A program made the translations under genes and the position numbers. A stretch of 42,055 nucleotides of DNA from a virus: positions 1 through 42,055 of IMG/VR virus record IMGVR_UViG_3300008111_001299. One strand, written 5' to 3'. Below, one piece after another: positions 20,776 through 27,915 of this stretch. Numbering within the stretch: position 1 is the first letter of the stretch; every line of letters starts with the position of its first letter. The notes below the pieces were generated by a model. The model saw only the letters and a program-made list of their open reading frames with translations. It had not been told where the DNA came from and searched no databases.

Positions 20776-20928
20776 ATGAAATTATATGAAGCAACAATAA
20801 GAACCAAAGACGGTAAAGAATTTAAAGACCGTGTAGGTGCCAATTCTGCTGAAGAAGCAAGAATGCTATTACAGCAACGGCACGGCCCTAGGGCTGTTCC
20901 ATATGTTCCTCATATGATTCCAAGTTAA
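20776..20928 (+). CDS. small phage protein (50 aa)
   Basis: The ATG lies ~6 nt after a consensus -10, so the mRNA is nearly leaderless. The product reads as a compact conserved small protein (MKLYEATIRTKDGKEFKDRV, AEEARMLLQQRHGPRAVPYV). It ends 1 nt before tRNA-Ser(GCT). Unknown function. Confidence 0.7.
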   Translation: MKLYEATIRTKDGKEFKDRVGANSAEEARMLLQQRHGPRAVPYVPHMIPS

Positions 20929-20929
20929 C

Positions 20930-21019
20930 GGAGAGTGGGCAGGATGGTAATGCAGCGGATTGCTAATCCGTAGATCGTAGTAATATGGTCAGTGGGTTCG
21001 ACTCCCACACTCTCCACCA
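20930..21019 (+). tRNA. tRNA-Ser(GCT)
   Basis: Acceptor GGAGAGT/ACTCTCC, anticodon stem GCGGA/TCCGT with loop TTGCTAA, long variable arm, T-arm GTGGG/CCCAC, A73, CCA. Confidence 0.95.
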
Positions 21020-21039
21020 TTTTTATAAAAGGAAAAAAA

Positions 21040-21210
21040 ATGAAACCAGGTCCAAACTATAAAATGACCAAGCAGTCCAAAAGATTTTTAGCCACTATTG
21101 TTGATCCTCATAAAAGGGCATCTTTCAAAGCAGGCAGTATTCAGGCAGAACTAGCAGCCTTGGTACAGCCTAGAAGAGAAAAAAATCGTAGAGAAACAAC
21201 CACAGAATAA
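21040..21210 (+). CDS. small basic protein (56 aa)
   Basis: AAAGGA precedes ATG 21040; a longer frame would start inside tRNA-Ser. The product is strongly basic (KMTKQSKRFLATIVDPHKRA, QPRREKNRRE), fitting a nucleic-acid-binding role, which is inference. Confidence 0.65.
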   Translation: MKPGPNYKMTKQSKRFLATIVDPHKRASFKAGSIQAELAALVQPRREKNRRETTTE

Positions 21211-21220
21211 GTAATTTATT

Positions 21221-21294
21221 GGGGGATTAGTTAAATGGGATAACAACGGCTTTGCAAGCCGTGATTAACAGTTCGATTCTGTTATCCTCCACCA
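21221..21294 (+). tRNA. tRNA-Ala(TGC)
   Basis: Acceptor GGGGGAT/ATCCTCC (one G-U at the third pair, as Ala often has), anticodon stem CGGC/GCCG with loop TTTGCAA, A73, CCA. Confidence 0.95.
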
Positions 21295-21299
21295 GATTT

Positions 21300-21373
21300 G
21301 CCGCTTTAGTTAAATGGTATAACAGTTGCCTTGTAAGCATCAATCGTTGGTTCGATTCCATCAAGCGGCACCA
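21300..21373 (+). tRNA. tRNA-Thr(TGT)
   Basis: Acceptor GCCGCTT/AAGCGGC, anticodon stem GTTGC/GCATC (one U-U mismatch) with loop CTTGTAA, A73, CCA. Confidence 0.9.
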
Positions 21374-21389
21374 AGATAACCAAAATGTC

Positions 21390-21417
21390 TTGACAAAGAC
21401 AAAAAAGAGTGTATAAT
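21390..21417 (+). promoter_or_regulatory. sigma-70 promoter for the structured leader and following operon
   Basis: TTGACA (21390-21395), 16 nt, TATAAT (21412-21417) with TG just ahead of the -10. The start is expected at about 21424, at the foot of a strong hairpin. Confidence 0.8.
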
Positions 21418-21424
21418 AAGTTTT

Positions 21425-21696
21425 GTTGTGTAGCAATACACAACCGGCGAGGTAGAAGGTAGATGAGGATAGACACAGGTTTAGGCTCCAAGCCTACTCC
21501 AAACTACAATCCAACTGAACATTGGAACGTGTTTATGTGATCCGACCCCAAAGACTGTCATTTGTTAATCGGAAATATATAGACCTCTGTGTATTGTATT
21601 TTGCACATTGTCAACGAAGACTACAACTCTTCATTGTATATTGTCCGGTCTATTACTTGACCTTTTACCAAACCGTTTTTATAAAGAGAGACACAA
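21425..21696 (+). ncRNA. ~270-nt structured 5' leader RNA
   Basis: No convincing gene lies between the promoter and ATG 21697. The RNA would begin with GTTGTGTA/TACACAAC (21425-21444) closed by a GCAA tetraloop, followed by TAGGCT/AGCCTA (21482-21496) and TCCAA/TTGGA (21510-21526). This may be a stabilising 5' structure or a regulatory leader. A 74-codon frame across part of it is judged spurious. Confidence 0.5.
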
Positions 21697-22269
21697 ATGA
21701 ATATTACATTACGCAAGGCAAACGCTGTTCAAAACAGCATCAATGATGCAGTTAAAAACATCAAAGTTGAGTTGAACATAGAACTCAACGAGTTTCAAAA
21801 CATCGAGGAAATTATCAGCAAGGCTAATAATGACCTTGTAAACAATGATGGTCGTAGGCAGGCTCTTACCATGGCTCTATATAATATCCGAGCCCTTGTA
21901 GGTACAGCCAATGCCTCTAGCGGTATTGATACTGCACTGGCCAAGGCAGCATTCATTGACAAGCGTATTGGTCAACTAGAAGAATTAGCCAAGGCTACAG
22001 AAATGACTTCTTTGGAAGTTATTAAAGGTAAGATCGAAAAGATCAAAAATGACAAAGGTGAAAACCGTCGTAGCCTATATGGTTACGGAGACACGGTAAC
22101 AACATCCGTTCTTGGTAAAGAACAGATTGCTCAGGCTAAGGCAGAAATTCTTAATCTGAAAAAGCAAAAACAAAAACTCAACGACGAAATTCTTGAGTTG
22201 AATATCAAAACTGAGATTCCTCTCAGCGATGATGTAGTTAAGACACTACAAGCAGAAGGACTGCTGTAA
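21697..22269 (+). CDS. coiled-coil phage protein (190 aa)
   Basis: The product is mainly helical: an N-terminal part (MNITLRKANAVQNSINDAV), a central helix pair with LAKAAFIDKRIGQLEELAKA, a loop with RRSLYGYGDTV, and a Lys/Glu/Leu-rich coiled coil (QAKAEILNLKKQKQKLNDEI). I do not recognise a function. GAGAG lies before the ATG. It is encoded between a structured leader and a large structured RNA, on the same predicted transcript. Confidence 0.75.
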   Translation: MNITLRKANAVQNSINDAVKNIKVELNIELNEFQNIEEIISKANNDLVNNDGRRQALTMALYNIRALVGTANASSGIDTALAKAAFIDKRIGQLEELAKATEMTSLEVIKGKIEKIKNDKGENRRSLYGYGDTVTTSVLGKEQIAQAKAEILNLKKQKQKLNDEILELNIKTEIPLSDDVVKTLQAEGLL

Positions 22270-22551
22270 CAGACCCCGGGGTCCCTTCCTCGTTATTAAA
22301 GGGGGTGATTGGCTTCACCAAAACGCCAGGGCGCACACGATCGCTGCCCCAAGGCCCTCTTTAGGGGCGACTTGAGAAATCGTGGAGGCAGAAGCAGAAC
22401 TGACTCTGTAAACGTAAATTCTGATCGACAGGGTAGACAACTCAGTCTAGGGCGGAACAGGGGACCGTGGCTAGACACTATATTAAAGTACATTGAACGA
22501 ACCGAGTATTCTGGTAGCAAACACATAAGTGGTCAGTGTACTTCAATATAG
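22270..22551 (+). ncRNA. large structured RNA, 5' domain (GOLLD/ROOL-like candidate)
   Basis: About 290 nt without a plausible gene. Visible pairings: GGTCCC (22280-22285) with GGGACC (22461-22466) closes the domain; GGTGA/TCACC hairpin near 22304-22319; CACGAT (22336-22341) with ATCGTG (22379-22384) crossed by CTGCC (22344-22348) with GGCAG (22387-22391), a possible pseudoknot; ACTGA-CTCTGT (22399-22409) with ACAGGG and TCAGT (22428-22446). A 15-nt-arm hairpin (22478-22492 with 22537-22551, one mismatch) follows. Class assignment is speculative. Confidence 0.55.
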
Positions 22552-22559
22552 AATTTATC

Positions 22560-22634
22560 GCAGAGTGGAGAAGGTGGTATCTCGGCAGGCTCATAACCTG
22601 TAGGTCGGCGGTTCGACTCCGTCCTCTGCAACCA
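22560..22634 (+). tRNA. tRNA with CAT anticodon (Met), embedded between structured RNA domains
   Basis: Acceptor GCAGAGT-type with CTCTGC, anticodon stem GCAGG/CCTGT with loop CTCATAA, T-arm GGCGG-TTCGACT-CCGTC, A73, CCA. Second CAT tRNA of the window; one may be the initiator or a lysidine-Ile tRNA. Confidence 0.9.
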
Positions 22635-22636
22635 AG

Positions 22637-22875
22637 TTATTGATAGTAGTACAAGATCCGATCAACGATCGAAAGACAATACCGAGCGGGTGGAACTGCA
22701 GAGTTGGTGCATCGTAGGTGCATTGTTGGCTGCAATACGATCAACGGCCTTTTACAGGGTAAAGAGATTGAGCAGTAACGGATTCCATGTTAGGCTGGAC
22801 TATAGAAGCAGGTGCTGTAATGCCTGGGTGGCCTTGGGTATCGTCCCAAACCAAGACTTCAGTATTACTATCAAT
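22637..22875 (+). ncRNA. large structured RNA, 3' domain
   Basis: The 248-nt gap between tRNA-Met and tRNA-Arg(CCT) has no convincing gene. ATTGATAGTAGTAC near its start pairs with GTATTACTATCAAT near its end (14 bp with one G-U). Inside are ATCGTA/TACGAT near 22711-22741 and TTGGG/CCCAA near 22834-22849. Probably the continuation of the preceding RNA. Confidence 0.5.
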
Positions 22876-22882
22876 ATTCTAA

Positions 22883-22957
22883 CTCGCTGTAGTTCAATGG
22901 ATAGAACAGTTCTCTCCTAAAGAACAAATTCAGGTTCGATTCCTGATAGCGAGGCCA
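22883..22957 (+). tRNA. tRNA-Arg(CCT)
   Basis: Acceptor CTCGCTG/TAGCGAG, anticodon stem GTTCT/AGAAC with loop CTCCTAA, T-arm TCAGG/CCTGA, G73, CCA. Confidence 0.95.
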
Positions 22958-22974
22958 TGAGTAAATAGTTTTAT

Positions 22975-23048
22975 GCGGGATTAGTTTAATGGTAAAACAG
23001 CAGATTTCCAATCTTCGGTCAAGAGTTCGATTCTCTTATCCCGCTCCA
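22975..23048 (+). tRNA. tRNA-Gly(TCC)
   Basis: Acceptor GCGGGAT/ATCCCGC (same as tRNA-Gly(GCC)), anticodon stem GCAGA/TCTTC with loop TTTCCAA, T73, CCA. Last tRNA of the array. Confidence 0.9.
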
Positions 23049-23055
23049 AATAATT

Positions 23056-23631
23056 ATGCTAGTTATCGATCAAAATAAAACCTTTCGTAAATTTGATTTT
23101 AGTTCTGTGATTTCTGAAGAAGATAATCAAGAAGCCTGCAGAATAGTAAAGAGCATAATAGCAGATGGTAATTATTTTACCAATTCACCTAAGTATCAAA
23201 CTAAAGAAAATATATTTGCTCGTCCTGAACCAGTTTGGTTAAAATACAGGATGAGTTTTTTATTTTCTGTATTCATGTATCTGGGTCGAGAAGTTAAAGT
23301 AGGTAACATGATGGCCTGGTCGTTTATGACTAATCTCGAGGGTGCAGAAAATCGAGAAACACTATGGCACCATCATTGGCATCCTACTAAACCAGAAGCC
23401 AAAATGTTCAGTGGAATTTGGTATCTACATATTCCTGATGATGTTAAAGATCGAGATTACTGCGGAACAGAAATGGCTCCAAATGGGTTAGATCACGAAG
23501 ATAGATTTTTTGTAAAACCTAGCAATCATTCATGGTTGCTTTATCCCTCGGATAAATGGCATCGACCCGGTATTGTACAAAGTAATCAATATAGATTTAT
23601 ATTAGCCGCAGACATAGAATACTTCGATTGA
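23056..23631 (+). CDS. Fe(II)/2OG oxygenase-like protein
   Basis: The 191-residue product has TLWHHHWHPTKPEAKMFSGI (~residues 95-115) with candidate proximal iron ligands, a WYLHIPDD strand, and the distal WHRPGIVQSN...YRFILAADIEY (His and Arg) at the C-terminus. It resembles phage 2OG-Fe(II) oxygenases that start the beta-helix with HxH/HxD. It starts 8 bp after the last tRNA without a clear ribosome site. The substrate is unknown. Confidence 0.65.
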   Translation: MLVIDQNKTFRKFDFSSVISEEDNQEACRIVKSIIADGNYFTNSPKYQTKENIFARPEPVWLKYRMSFLFSVFMYLGREVKVGNMMAWSFMTNLEGAENRETLWHHHWHPTKPEAKMFSGIWYLHIPDDVKDRDYCGTEMAPNGLDHEDRFFVKPSNHSWLLYPSDKWHRPGIVQSNQYRFILAADIEYFD

Positions 23632-23656
23632 CATCAGAGCAGTTTGGTGCTATAAT
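23628..23656 (+). promoter_or_regulatory. consensus sigma-70 promoter
   Basis: TTGACA (23628-23633), overlapping the preceding stop, 17 nt, TATAAT (23651-23656), then AAGGAG and ATG 23677. Confidence 0.85.
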
Positions 23657-23676
23657 ATAACTTTAAGGAGTGAGAT

Positions 23677-24216
23677 ATGGCACCGTGGATTCAAAACGTA
23701 GCACTTAGCGACATCCGTAAAGGGTTTCATATCGATGCGGGCATCAACTCTATGCTGATCCAAATTTGCGATCCGCCAGGAGATTTTCCTACTCCAAAAT
23801 ATCAATTCAAAGAAGTTCATCAGTTTCAGTTTTTGGACGTTGAAGAAAAGGATCATGTTTTGGACGAGGCAATGCGTTGTAGTCAAGAACAGGCTAACGA
23901 ACTTGTACGTCTGTTACAACGTGCATTTGAAAATCGCATGAATGTTGTTGTTCATTGTCATGCAGGTGTGTGTCGCAGCGGGGCAGTCTGCGAAATTGGT
24001 GTTATGCTAGGCTTCCGTGATACTGAAGCATTCCGTAGTCCTAATCTACTGGTCAAGCACCGTATGATGCGAGCCTTGGGTTGGACCTACGACGAGCAGG
24101 AACCACATTCTATTAATGGGAAACCTTTGACAGAAGATTGGACTAACGACAACGAAAAGATTTTTACACTGGCTGCAGAGCGTAGAGCACACAGAGAAAG
24201 AGAAGGTGATATATGA
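23677..24216 (+). CDS. Cys-based protein/dual-specificity phosphatase
   Basis: The signature HCHAGVCRSG at residues 93-102 is the HCx5R(S/T) loop, with nucleophile Cys94 and phosphate-binding Arg100. An upstream FLDVEEKD or CDPPGD segment could supply the general acid. The 179-residue length fits small DSP-type enzymes, which dephosphorylate phosphotyrosine/serine proteins or other phosphoesters in the cytoplasm. AAGGAG precedes the ATG. It is coupled to the next gene by an ATGA overlap. Confidence 0.8.
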   Translation: MAPWIQNVALSDIRKGFHIDAGINSMLIQICDPPGDFPTPKYQFKEVHQFQFLDVEEKDHVLDEAMRCSQEQANELVRLLQRAFENRMNVVVHCHAGVCRSGAVCEIGVMLGFRDTEAFRSPNLLVKHRMMRALGWTYDEQEPHSINGKPLTEDWTNDNEKIFTLAAERRAHREREGDI

Positions 24217-24404
24217 TACATTTGAATGTTTTTGAATTAGATAAAATTAAAAAGATCTGTGAAACTACAGGTGTAGAATATTTTGTACTAGAGCAAACAA
24301 CTAACTCTGGTATTGGTAGCATTCTTACATTAACTTATGAAACAGAAATAGCAGATTATCCTGCTAAAGTATCCGTTGAAGTAACTGGTGTAGAAAATTG
24401 GTAA
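24213..24404 (+). CDS. small hypothetical protein (63 aa)
   Basis: ATGA overlap with the phosphatase gene. Alternating helix and strands (FELDKIKKICETTGVEYFVL, SILTLTYETEIADY) give a small alpha/beta fold. Unknown function. Confidence 0.65.
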   Translation: MIHLNVFELDKIKKICETTGVEYFVLEQTTNSGIGSILTLTYETEIADYPAKVSVEVTGVENW

Positions 24405-24419
24405 AGAAAGGAGAGCACT

Positions 24420-25025
24420 ATGCCAAGCGTATTTTTAGTCAGTGACACGCACTTCGGCCACGCTGGCGTGTGCCGTTTCACTCGAAATGATGGTGTTACA
24501 AAGTTGCGTCCGTGGGACGACCCTGCCGAAATGGATGAAGCAATGATCAAGGCTTGGAACGAACGTGTCAAGCCCTCGGATAAAGTTTACCATTTAGGTG
24601 ATGTTGTTATTAACCGTAAGGCCATGGCAACATTGGGCCGTTTAAACGGGGATAAGGTATTGATCCGTGGTAACCATGATATCTTCCGTGACGACGAGTA
24701 CAGACAGTACTTTAGAGAATTACGAGCATACCATGTTATGAACGGAATGATCTTAAGCCATATTCCTGTACACTCGGAAAGTTTGGGTCGTTTTGGTGTT
24801 AACATTCACGGACATTTACACGCAAATCGTGTAAAGAAAGCCCGTGGTGTTGATGCACGTACTGGAGAGATCTTGTACAGCGATGAGATTGATACTAGAT
24901 ATCATTGCGTATGTGTGGAGCAAACACCAGACTTTGCACCTATCTTGTTTGAAGACGTTATCAAGCGTATCGAAGCAGAGGGCGGAAGTGTTGGGTTTAA
25001 GAACGGAAACGGTCCTACAATGTGA
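24420..25025 (+). CDS. calcineurin-like metallophosphoesterase
   Basis: AAAGGAGAG precedes the ATG. The 201-residue protein contains SDTHFGHAG (8-16), HLGDVV (~59), IRGNHDIF (~81), ILSHIP (~112) and NIHGHLHAN (~128), the complete di-metal site. This compact type is common in phages; substrates are unknown phosphoesters. It is the last gene of the operon started at 23628 and is followed by a strong terminator. The 6133 product is a second, more distant member. Confidence 0.85.
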   Translation: MPSVFLVSDTHFGHAGVCRFTRNDGVTKLRPWDDPAEMDEAMIKAWNERVKPSDKVYHLGDVVINRKAMATLGRLNGDKVLIRGNHDIFRDDEYRQYFRELRAYHVMNGMILSHIPVHSESLGRFGVNIHGHLHANRVKKARGVDARTGEILYSDEIDTRYHCVCVEQTPDFAPILFEDVIKRIEAEGGSVGFKNGNGPTM

Positions 25026-25042
25026 CATTATCTACGTAGTTT

Positions 25043-25070
25043 ATAGGGCTCTTCGGAGCCCTATTTTTTT
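25043..25070 (+). terminator. strong intrinsic terminator with UUCG loop
   Basis: ATAGGGCTC (25043-25051), loop TTCG, GAGCCCTAT (25056-25064), then a run of T. Nine perfect base pairs. It separates the early-type region from the tail-fibre gene. Confidence 0.9.
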
Positions 25071-25116
25071 GGCTGGACTAAATATATGAGTTAGGAATGA
25101 TTCCAGGAGTTACGTT

Positions 25117-26583
25117 ATGCCATTACAGCTTCGCAGAGGCAACACCGCTGAAGTTAACAGTATTACGCCCTTAGTAGGCGAAATAGTCTATGACACCCAA
25201 TTAAAAAGAGTCACTGTTGGTGACGGTTCCACTGCTGGTGGTATAGCCATTGCTGGCGTGTCTTTGAATGAAGCCAAAGATGCAGCAGCATCTTCCTTGT
25301 TAGCAGGAACACATAAAAATATTTCTTTTGCTTATAACAGCACAACAAAGGTTCTAAGTGCCACTGTTGATATTCTTACACACGAAACAATAGTTGCAGA
25401 CGCCATCGATGTTTCTGCTGTAAAAGACGGATCTACAATAATATTAGATGTAGCCAACGCTACCCTTTATGCAGATGTAACAGGAAACGTAACCGGCAAT
25501 ATTAACGGTGTTGTAACAGGCACTGCTGGTTCTAGTCTTATCGGCAATGTTACTGGTAATACCACAGGATATCATACAGGCGATGTTAAGGGTTCTGTAT
25601 TTGCAGATGACTCAACAGTATTAGTAGATGGCGTATCTGGAAAACTATTTGGAGATCTAACTGGTAATGTTACTGGCAATTTAACAGGTAATGTTACTGG
25701 TAATTTAACAGGTAATGCAGATTCAGCAACTGTTTCTGCAACCATTGATATTACAAATACTAACGGATTGGCAACTGTTTACTATCCAACATTTGTACAA
25801 GATAGAACAACCGGCCAGATTCTTCGTGGGGATGTAGATCTGTCATATAGAACAGATACTAACACATTAACTTCTCCAAATTTTGCAGGAAACCTAGTTG
25901 GTAATGTTACAGGCGATGTAACCGGTAATACCACAGGATATCATACAGGCGATGTTAAAGGTTCAATATTCGCAGATGATTCTACTGTACTAGTCAATTC
26001 TGTAGCAGGATTATTGAACGGTTCTGCTATTTCCGATATTACCACACCACGTGTTACTATTAATAGAAACAGCGATACTGGAGTTTCTATTCTTATGAAT
26101 GCCTTAACTAGTGCCGGTGATACTGCATCGGGTGCTGAGTTCCGTGTTTCAAGAGGCAGTCTAGCATCTCCTACTAATTCTTCAGCAGGAGATCCTGTAT
26201 ATCTGTTAACAGGTAAAGTTTGGAAAACTGATATCTCCGACTATGCATTATCATCTGCTATAGTTGCAACAGTTGGTAGTGATCCTTTAGTATCAATGGC
26301 AAACTATGTCAGTGGTGAATTACAATTTTATGCCACAGACGGTACTAGAGATGTATTCGATACTGCATTTTCAATGACTTTCAACGGGGACGGATTATTA
26401 TCTGCCCCAACTGTTGAAGCGAGAACTGCATTCCAATTACCGGTATATGCTAATGACACTGCTAGAAGCACAGCCATTCCAACACCAGCAGCAGGTATGA
26501 TGATATTCATGCAATCGGGAACTAGCCCTATGGCTACTAATGTAGCACAAGTATACGACGGTTTTAACTGGGCGAACCTATAA
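25117..26583 (+). CDS. tail fibre/adhesin-like structural protein with GNVTG repeats
   Basis: The N-terminal ~45 residues (LQLRRGNTAEVN, VGEIVYDTQLKRVTVGDGS) match the common phage tail-fibre/major-tropism-determinant N-terminal motif. Residues ~125-305 contain repeated (L/V)xGNVTGN units and two copies of a segment including NTTGYHTGDVKGS and FADDSTVLV, typical of fibrous beta-helical tail proteins. The C-terminus has PTPAAGMMIF...YDGFNWANL, a receptor-end motif seen in phage structural proteins. AGGAG precedes the ATG. Probably binds the host surface. It overlaps the convergent next gene by 6 bp. Confidence 0.8.
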   Translation: MPLQLRRGNTAEVNSITPLVGEIVYDTQLKRVTVGDGSTAGGIAIAGVSLNEAKDAAASSLLAGTHKNISFAYNSTTKVLSATVDILTHETIVADAIDVSAVKDGSTIILDVANATLYADVTGNVTGNINGVVTGTAGSSLIGNVTGNTTGYHTGDVKGSVFADDSTVLVDGVSGKLFGDLTGNVTGNLTGNVTGNLTGNADSATVSATIDITNTNGLATVYYPTFVQDRTTGQILRGDVDLSYRTDTNTLTSPNFAGNLVGNVTGDVTGNTTGYHTGDVKGSIFADDSTVLVNSVAGLLNGSAISDITTPRVTINRNSDTGVSILMNALTSAGDTASGAEFRVSRGSLASPTNSSAGDPVYLLTGKVWKTDISDYALSSAIVATVGSDPLVSMANYVSGELQFYATDGTRDVFDTAFSMTFNGDGLLSAPTVEARTAFQLPVYANDTARSTAIPTPAAGMMIFMQSGTSPMATNVAQVYDGFNWANL

Positions 26584-27072
26584 GCACTCAGAAATCTGTA
26601 ACATAATTCTAGGGGAATAACTTATATTGGCAGCACCGTGTAAATCGGTAGCATAGTCAAATTGATATAAGTCCCCTAGTTTGTAGTCCTTAATCATCTC
26701 CCCTTTATAGATAAACACATGTCCGGGCTCATAGTCCATGAGTGGCATCCAGTATCTTTTAACATCAGAAGTATGAGTGAACGGATCAGAGTGCATGGGC
26801 ATGTATTGTCCAGGCATTAATTTTGTAATCCACCAACTGGCCTTACCTTGACTCCAACTAGGTTGAATATCTATTTCTAGATCATCTTTTTCGTAGATCG
26901 TCCACAGCGGCTTTGAAAAATCGTAACCTGCTTCTTGGGCTAGTTGATATTGCTCTCTTTCAAAGTAATTTAAAAGATCTCCAAGATCAGGTCTTGGTTT
27001 TCCAGGCCGTTGATTAACCAATTCAACCCAACGCGGATCTACCCAATCTTTGTAATTTCCTATTAGATTCAT
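26578..27072 (-). CDS. 2OG-oxygenase-like (aspartyl/asparaginyl hydroxylase-type) protein
   Basis: The 164-residue product has MPGQYMPMHSDPF (~residues 87-99; HxD-type His-Ser-Asp), a DYEPGHVFIYKGE strand, and LHGAANISYSPRIMLQIS with distal His and Arg. This is the cupin-like core of Fe(II)/2OG hydroxylases. It follows the 27074 gene with a 1-bp gap, so the two probably share a transcript. The substrate is unknown. Confidence 0.7.
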   Translation of the reverse strand: MNLIGNYKDWVDPRWVELVNQRPGKPRPDLGDLLNYFEREQYQLAQEAGYDFSKPLWTIYEKDDLEIDIQPSWSQGKASWWITKLMPGQYMPMHSDPFTHTSDVKRYWMPLMDYEPGHVFIYKGEMIKDYKLGDLYQFDYATDLHGAANISYSPRIMLQISECL

Positions 27073-27073
27073 T

Positions 27074-27889
27074 TTAATAACTGTCTACTTGATCTATACC
27101 TAGTTTCTTTCTAAAGTTTTCAGTGAACACACAGTCTATCCTAACTCCGTATTCTTGTTCTCTAGAAAATTCTCCACCGTGCCAGTCTTGGTCATTCCAA
27201 AAACTAGCATGGCCATTCATATAACATTTATTTTCCGACTCTGAATCTCTAACATAAAATCCACGCTTAGTCCTAGAGCGCATGTGAATGAATTCATTTT
27301 TGTGAGGAGTATATTGATCGTTATTGAATATTCCGTTCTTAGCATCTAGGTCACGATGTTCAAAAGCAACTCCATTGTGATCACACAAAAATATAATCAC
27401 CCTTCCTATCTGTGAAATAACATCTGTGTCTATAAGATTCTTAATCCATGCAACTAACCCGGGAAAATATTTAGATTCTTCGGTTTGATTTTTTTCAGAA
27501 TTTCTAGTATCCCAATTTCCTTCTTCCCAAAGAAAATAATATATGTAAGGATCATTTGCTCCCATAGTTGCTTTGAGATATCTAGTAAAAATATTTCTCT
27601 GTTTATAGTCTTTGAAGTTATTAGGAAATATTTCTTTACCTGCAACCTTAATAGGATCATTATCTGGGAGTGCCTGATATTCGTCAAATGCCTTATGTAT
27701 AGGTTTCCAATCAATAATGTAACTAGCATCTGCCCATCTAAATCCAGGAGCCATCCAAGTTCCTTCTTTGGCATACTCTCTAGCCAAAGCCATACCTTTG
27801 GATATTTCAGGGTGTAGATTTTTGAATCCTTCTATGTCTAAGTAAGGATCGAGATTGATATAGGGCTGACCGCCAATTCCTTTGATCAT
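27074..27889 (-). CDS. 2OG-oxygenase-like protein (271 aa)
   Basis: The C-terminal half contains FEHRDLDAKNG (HxD at ~178-180), followed by a beta block and WHGGEFSREQEYGVRIDCVF (distal His ~239, Arg ~251). The N-terminal half (~1-150) is more helical and not recognised. The start lies 5 nt after a perfect TATAAATA box on the - strand, so the mRNA may be leaderless. Confidence 0.65.
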   Translation of the reverse strand: MIKGIGGQPYINLDPYLDIEGFKNLHPEISKGMALAREYAKEGTWMAPGFRWADASYIIDWKPIHKAFDEYQALPDNDPIKVAGKEIFPNNFKDYKQRNIFTRYLKATMGANDPYIYYFLWEEGNWDTRNSEKNQTEESKYFPGLVAWIKNLIDTDVISQIGRVIIFLCDHNGVAFEHRDLDAKNGIFNNDQYTPHKNEFIHMRSRTKRGFYVRDSESENKCYMNGHASFWNDQDWHGGEFSREQEYGVRIDCVFTENFRKKLGIDQVDSY

Positions 27890-27894
27890 GAAAA

Positions 27895-27902
27895 TATTTA
27901 TA
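27895..27902 (-). promoter_or_regulatory. T4-late-like promoter TATAAATA
   Basis: A perfect TATAAATA on the - strand, 5 nt before the ATG at 27889, inside a 26-bp divergent gap. Confidence 0.65.
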
Positions 27903-27913
27903 GTTAAATATCT
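27903..27913 (+). promoter_or_regulatory. late-type promoter motif GTTAAATATCT
   Basis: GTTAAATATCT lies 2 nt before ATG 27916. The same 11-mer occurs on the - strand (31394-31384) just before the ATG at 31379, so it is probably a variant late promoter rather than chance. Confidence 0.4.
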
Positions 27914-27915
27914 CC

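Noticed and set aside
21522-21746. 74-codon + frame in the 21425-21696 leader
   Set aside because: No ribosome site, Tyr/Arg-rich unlikely composition, and it overlaps the start of the well-supported 21697 gene.
22300-22480. Possible tmRNA, because GGGGGTGATTGGCTTCACC resembles a tmRNA 5' end and GCAAACAC occurs later
   Set aside because: No matching tRNA-like 3' half with a T-arm complementary to the 5' end, and no convincing tag reading frame follows GCAAAC.
22296-22551. Opposed frames on both strands over the structured RNA
   Set aside because: Low-complexity Arg-rich translations on both strands, as expected from GC-rich stems, without initiation signals.
22690-22920. 76-codon + frame between tRNA-Met and tRNA-Arg(CCT)
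   Set aside because: It runs into tRNA-Arg, lacks a ribosome site, and the region folds as RNA instead.
25480-25990. CRISPR-like repeat array in the GNVTG region
   Set aside because: The repeats are in frame, unequal in spacing and encode a fibrous protein; no unique spacers and no cas genes in the window.
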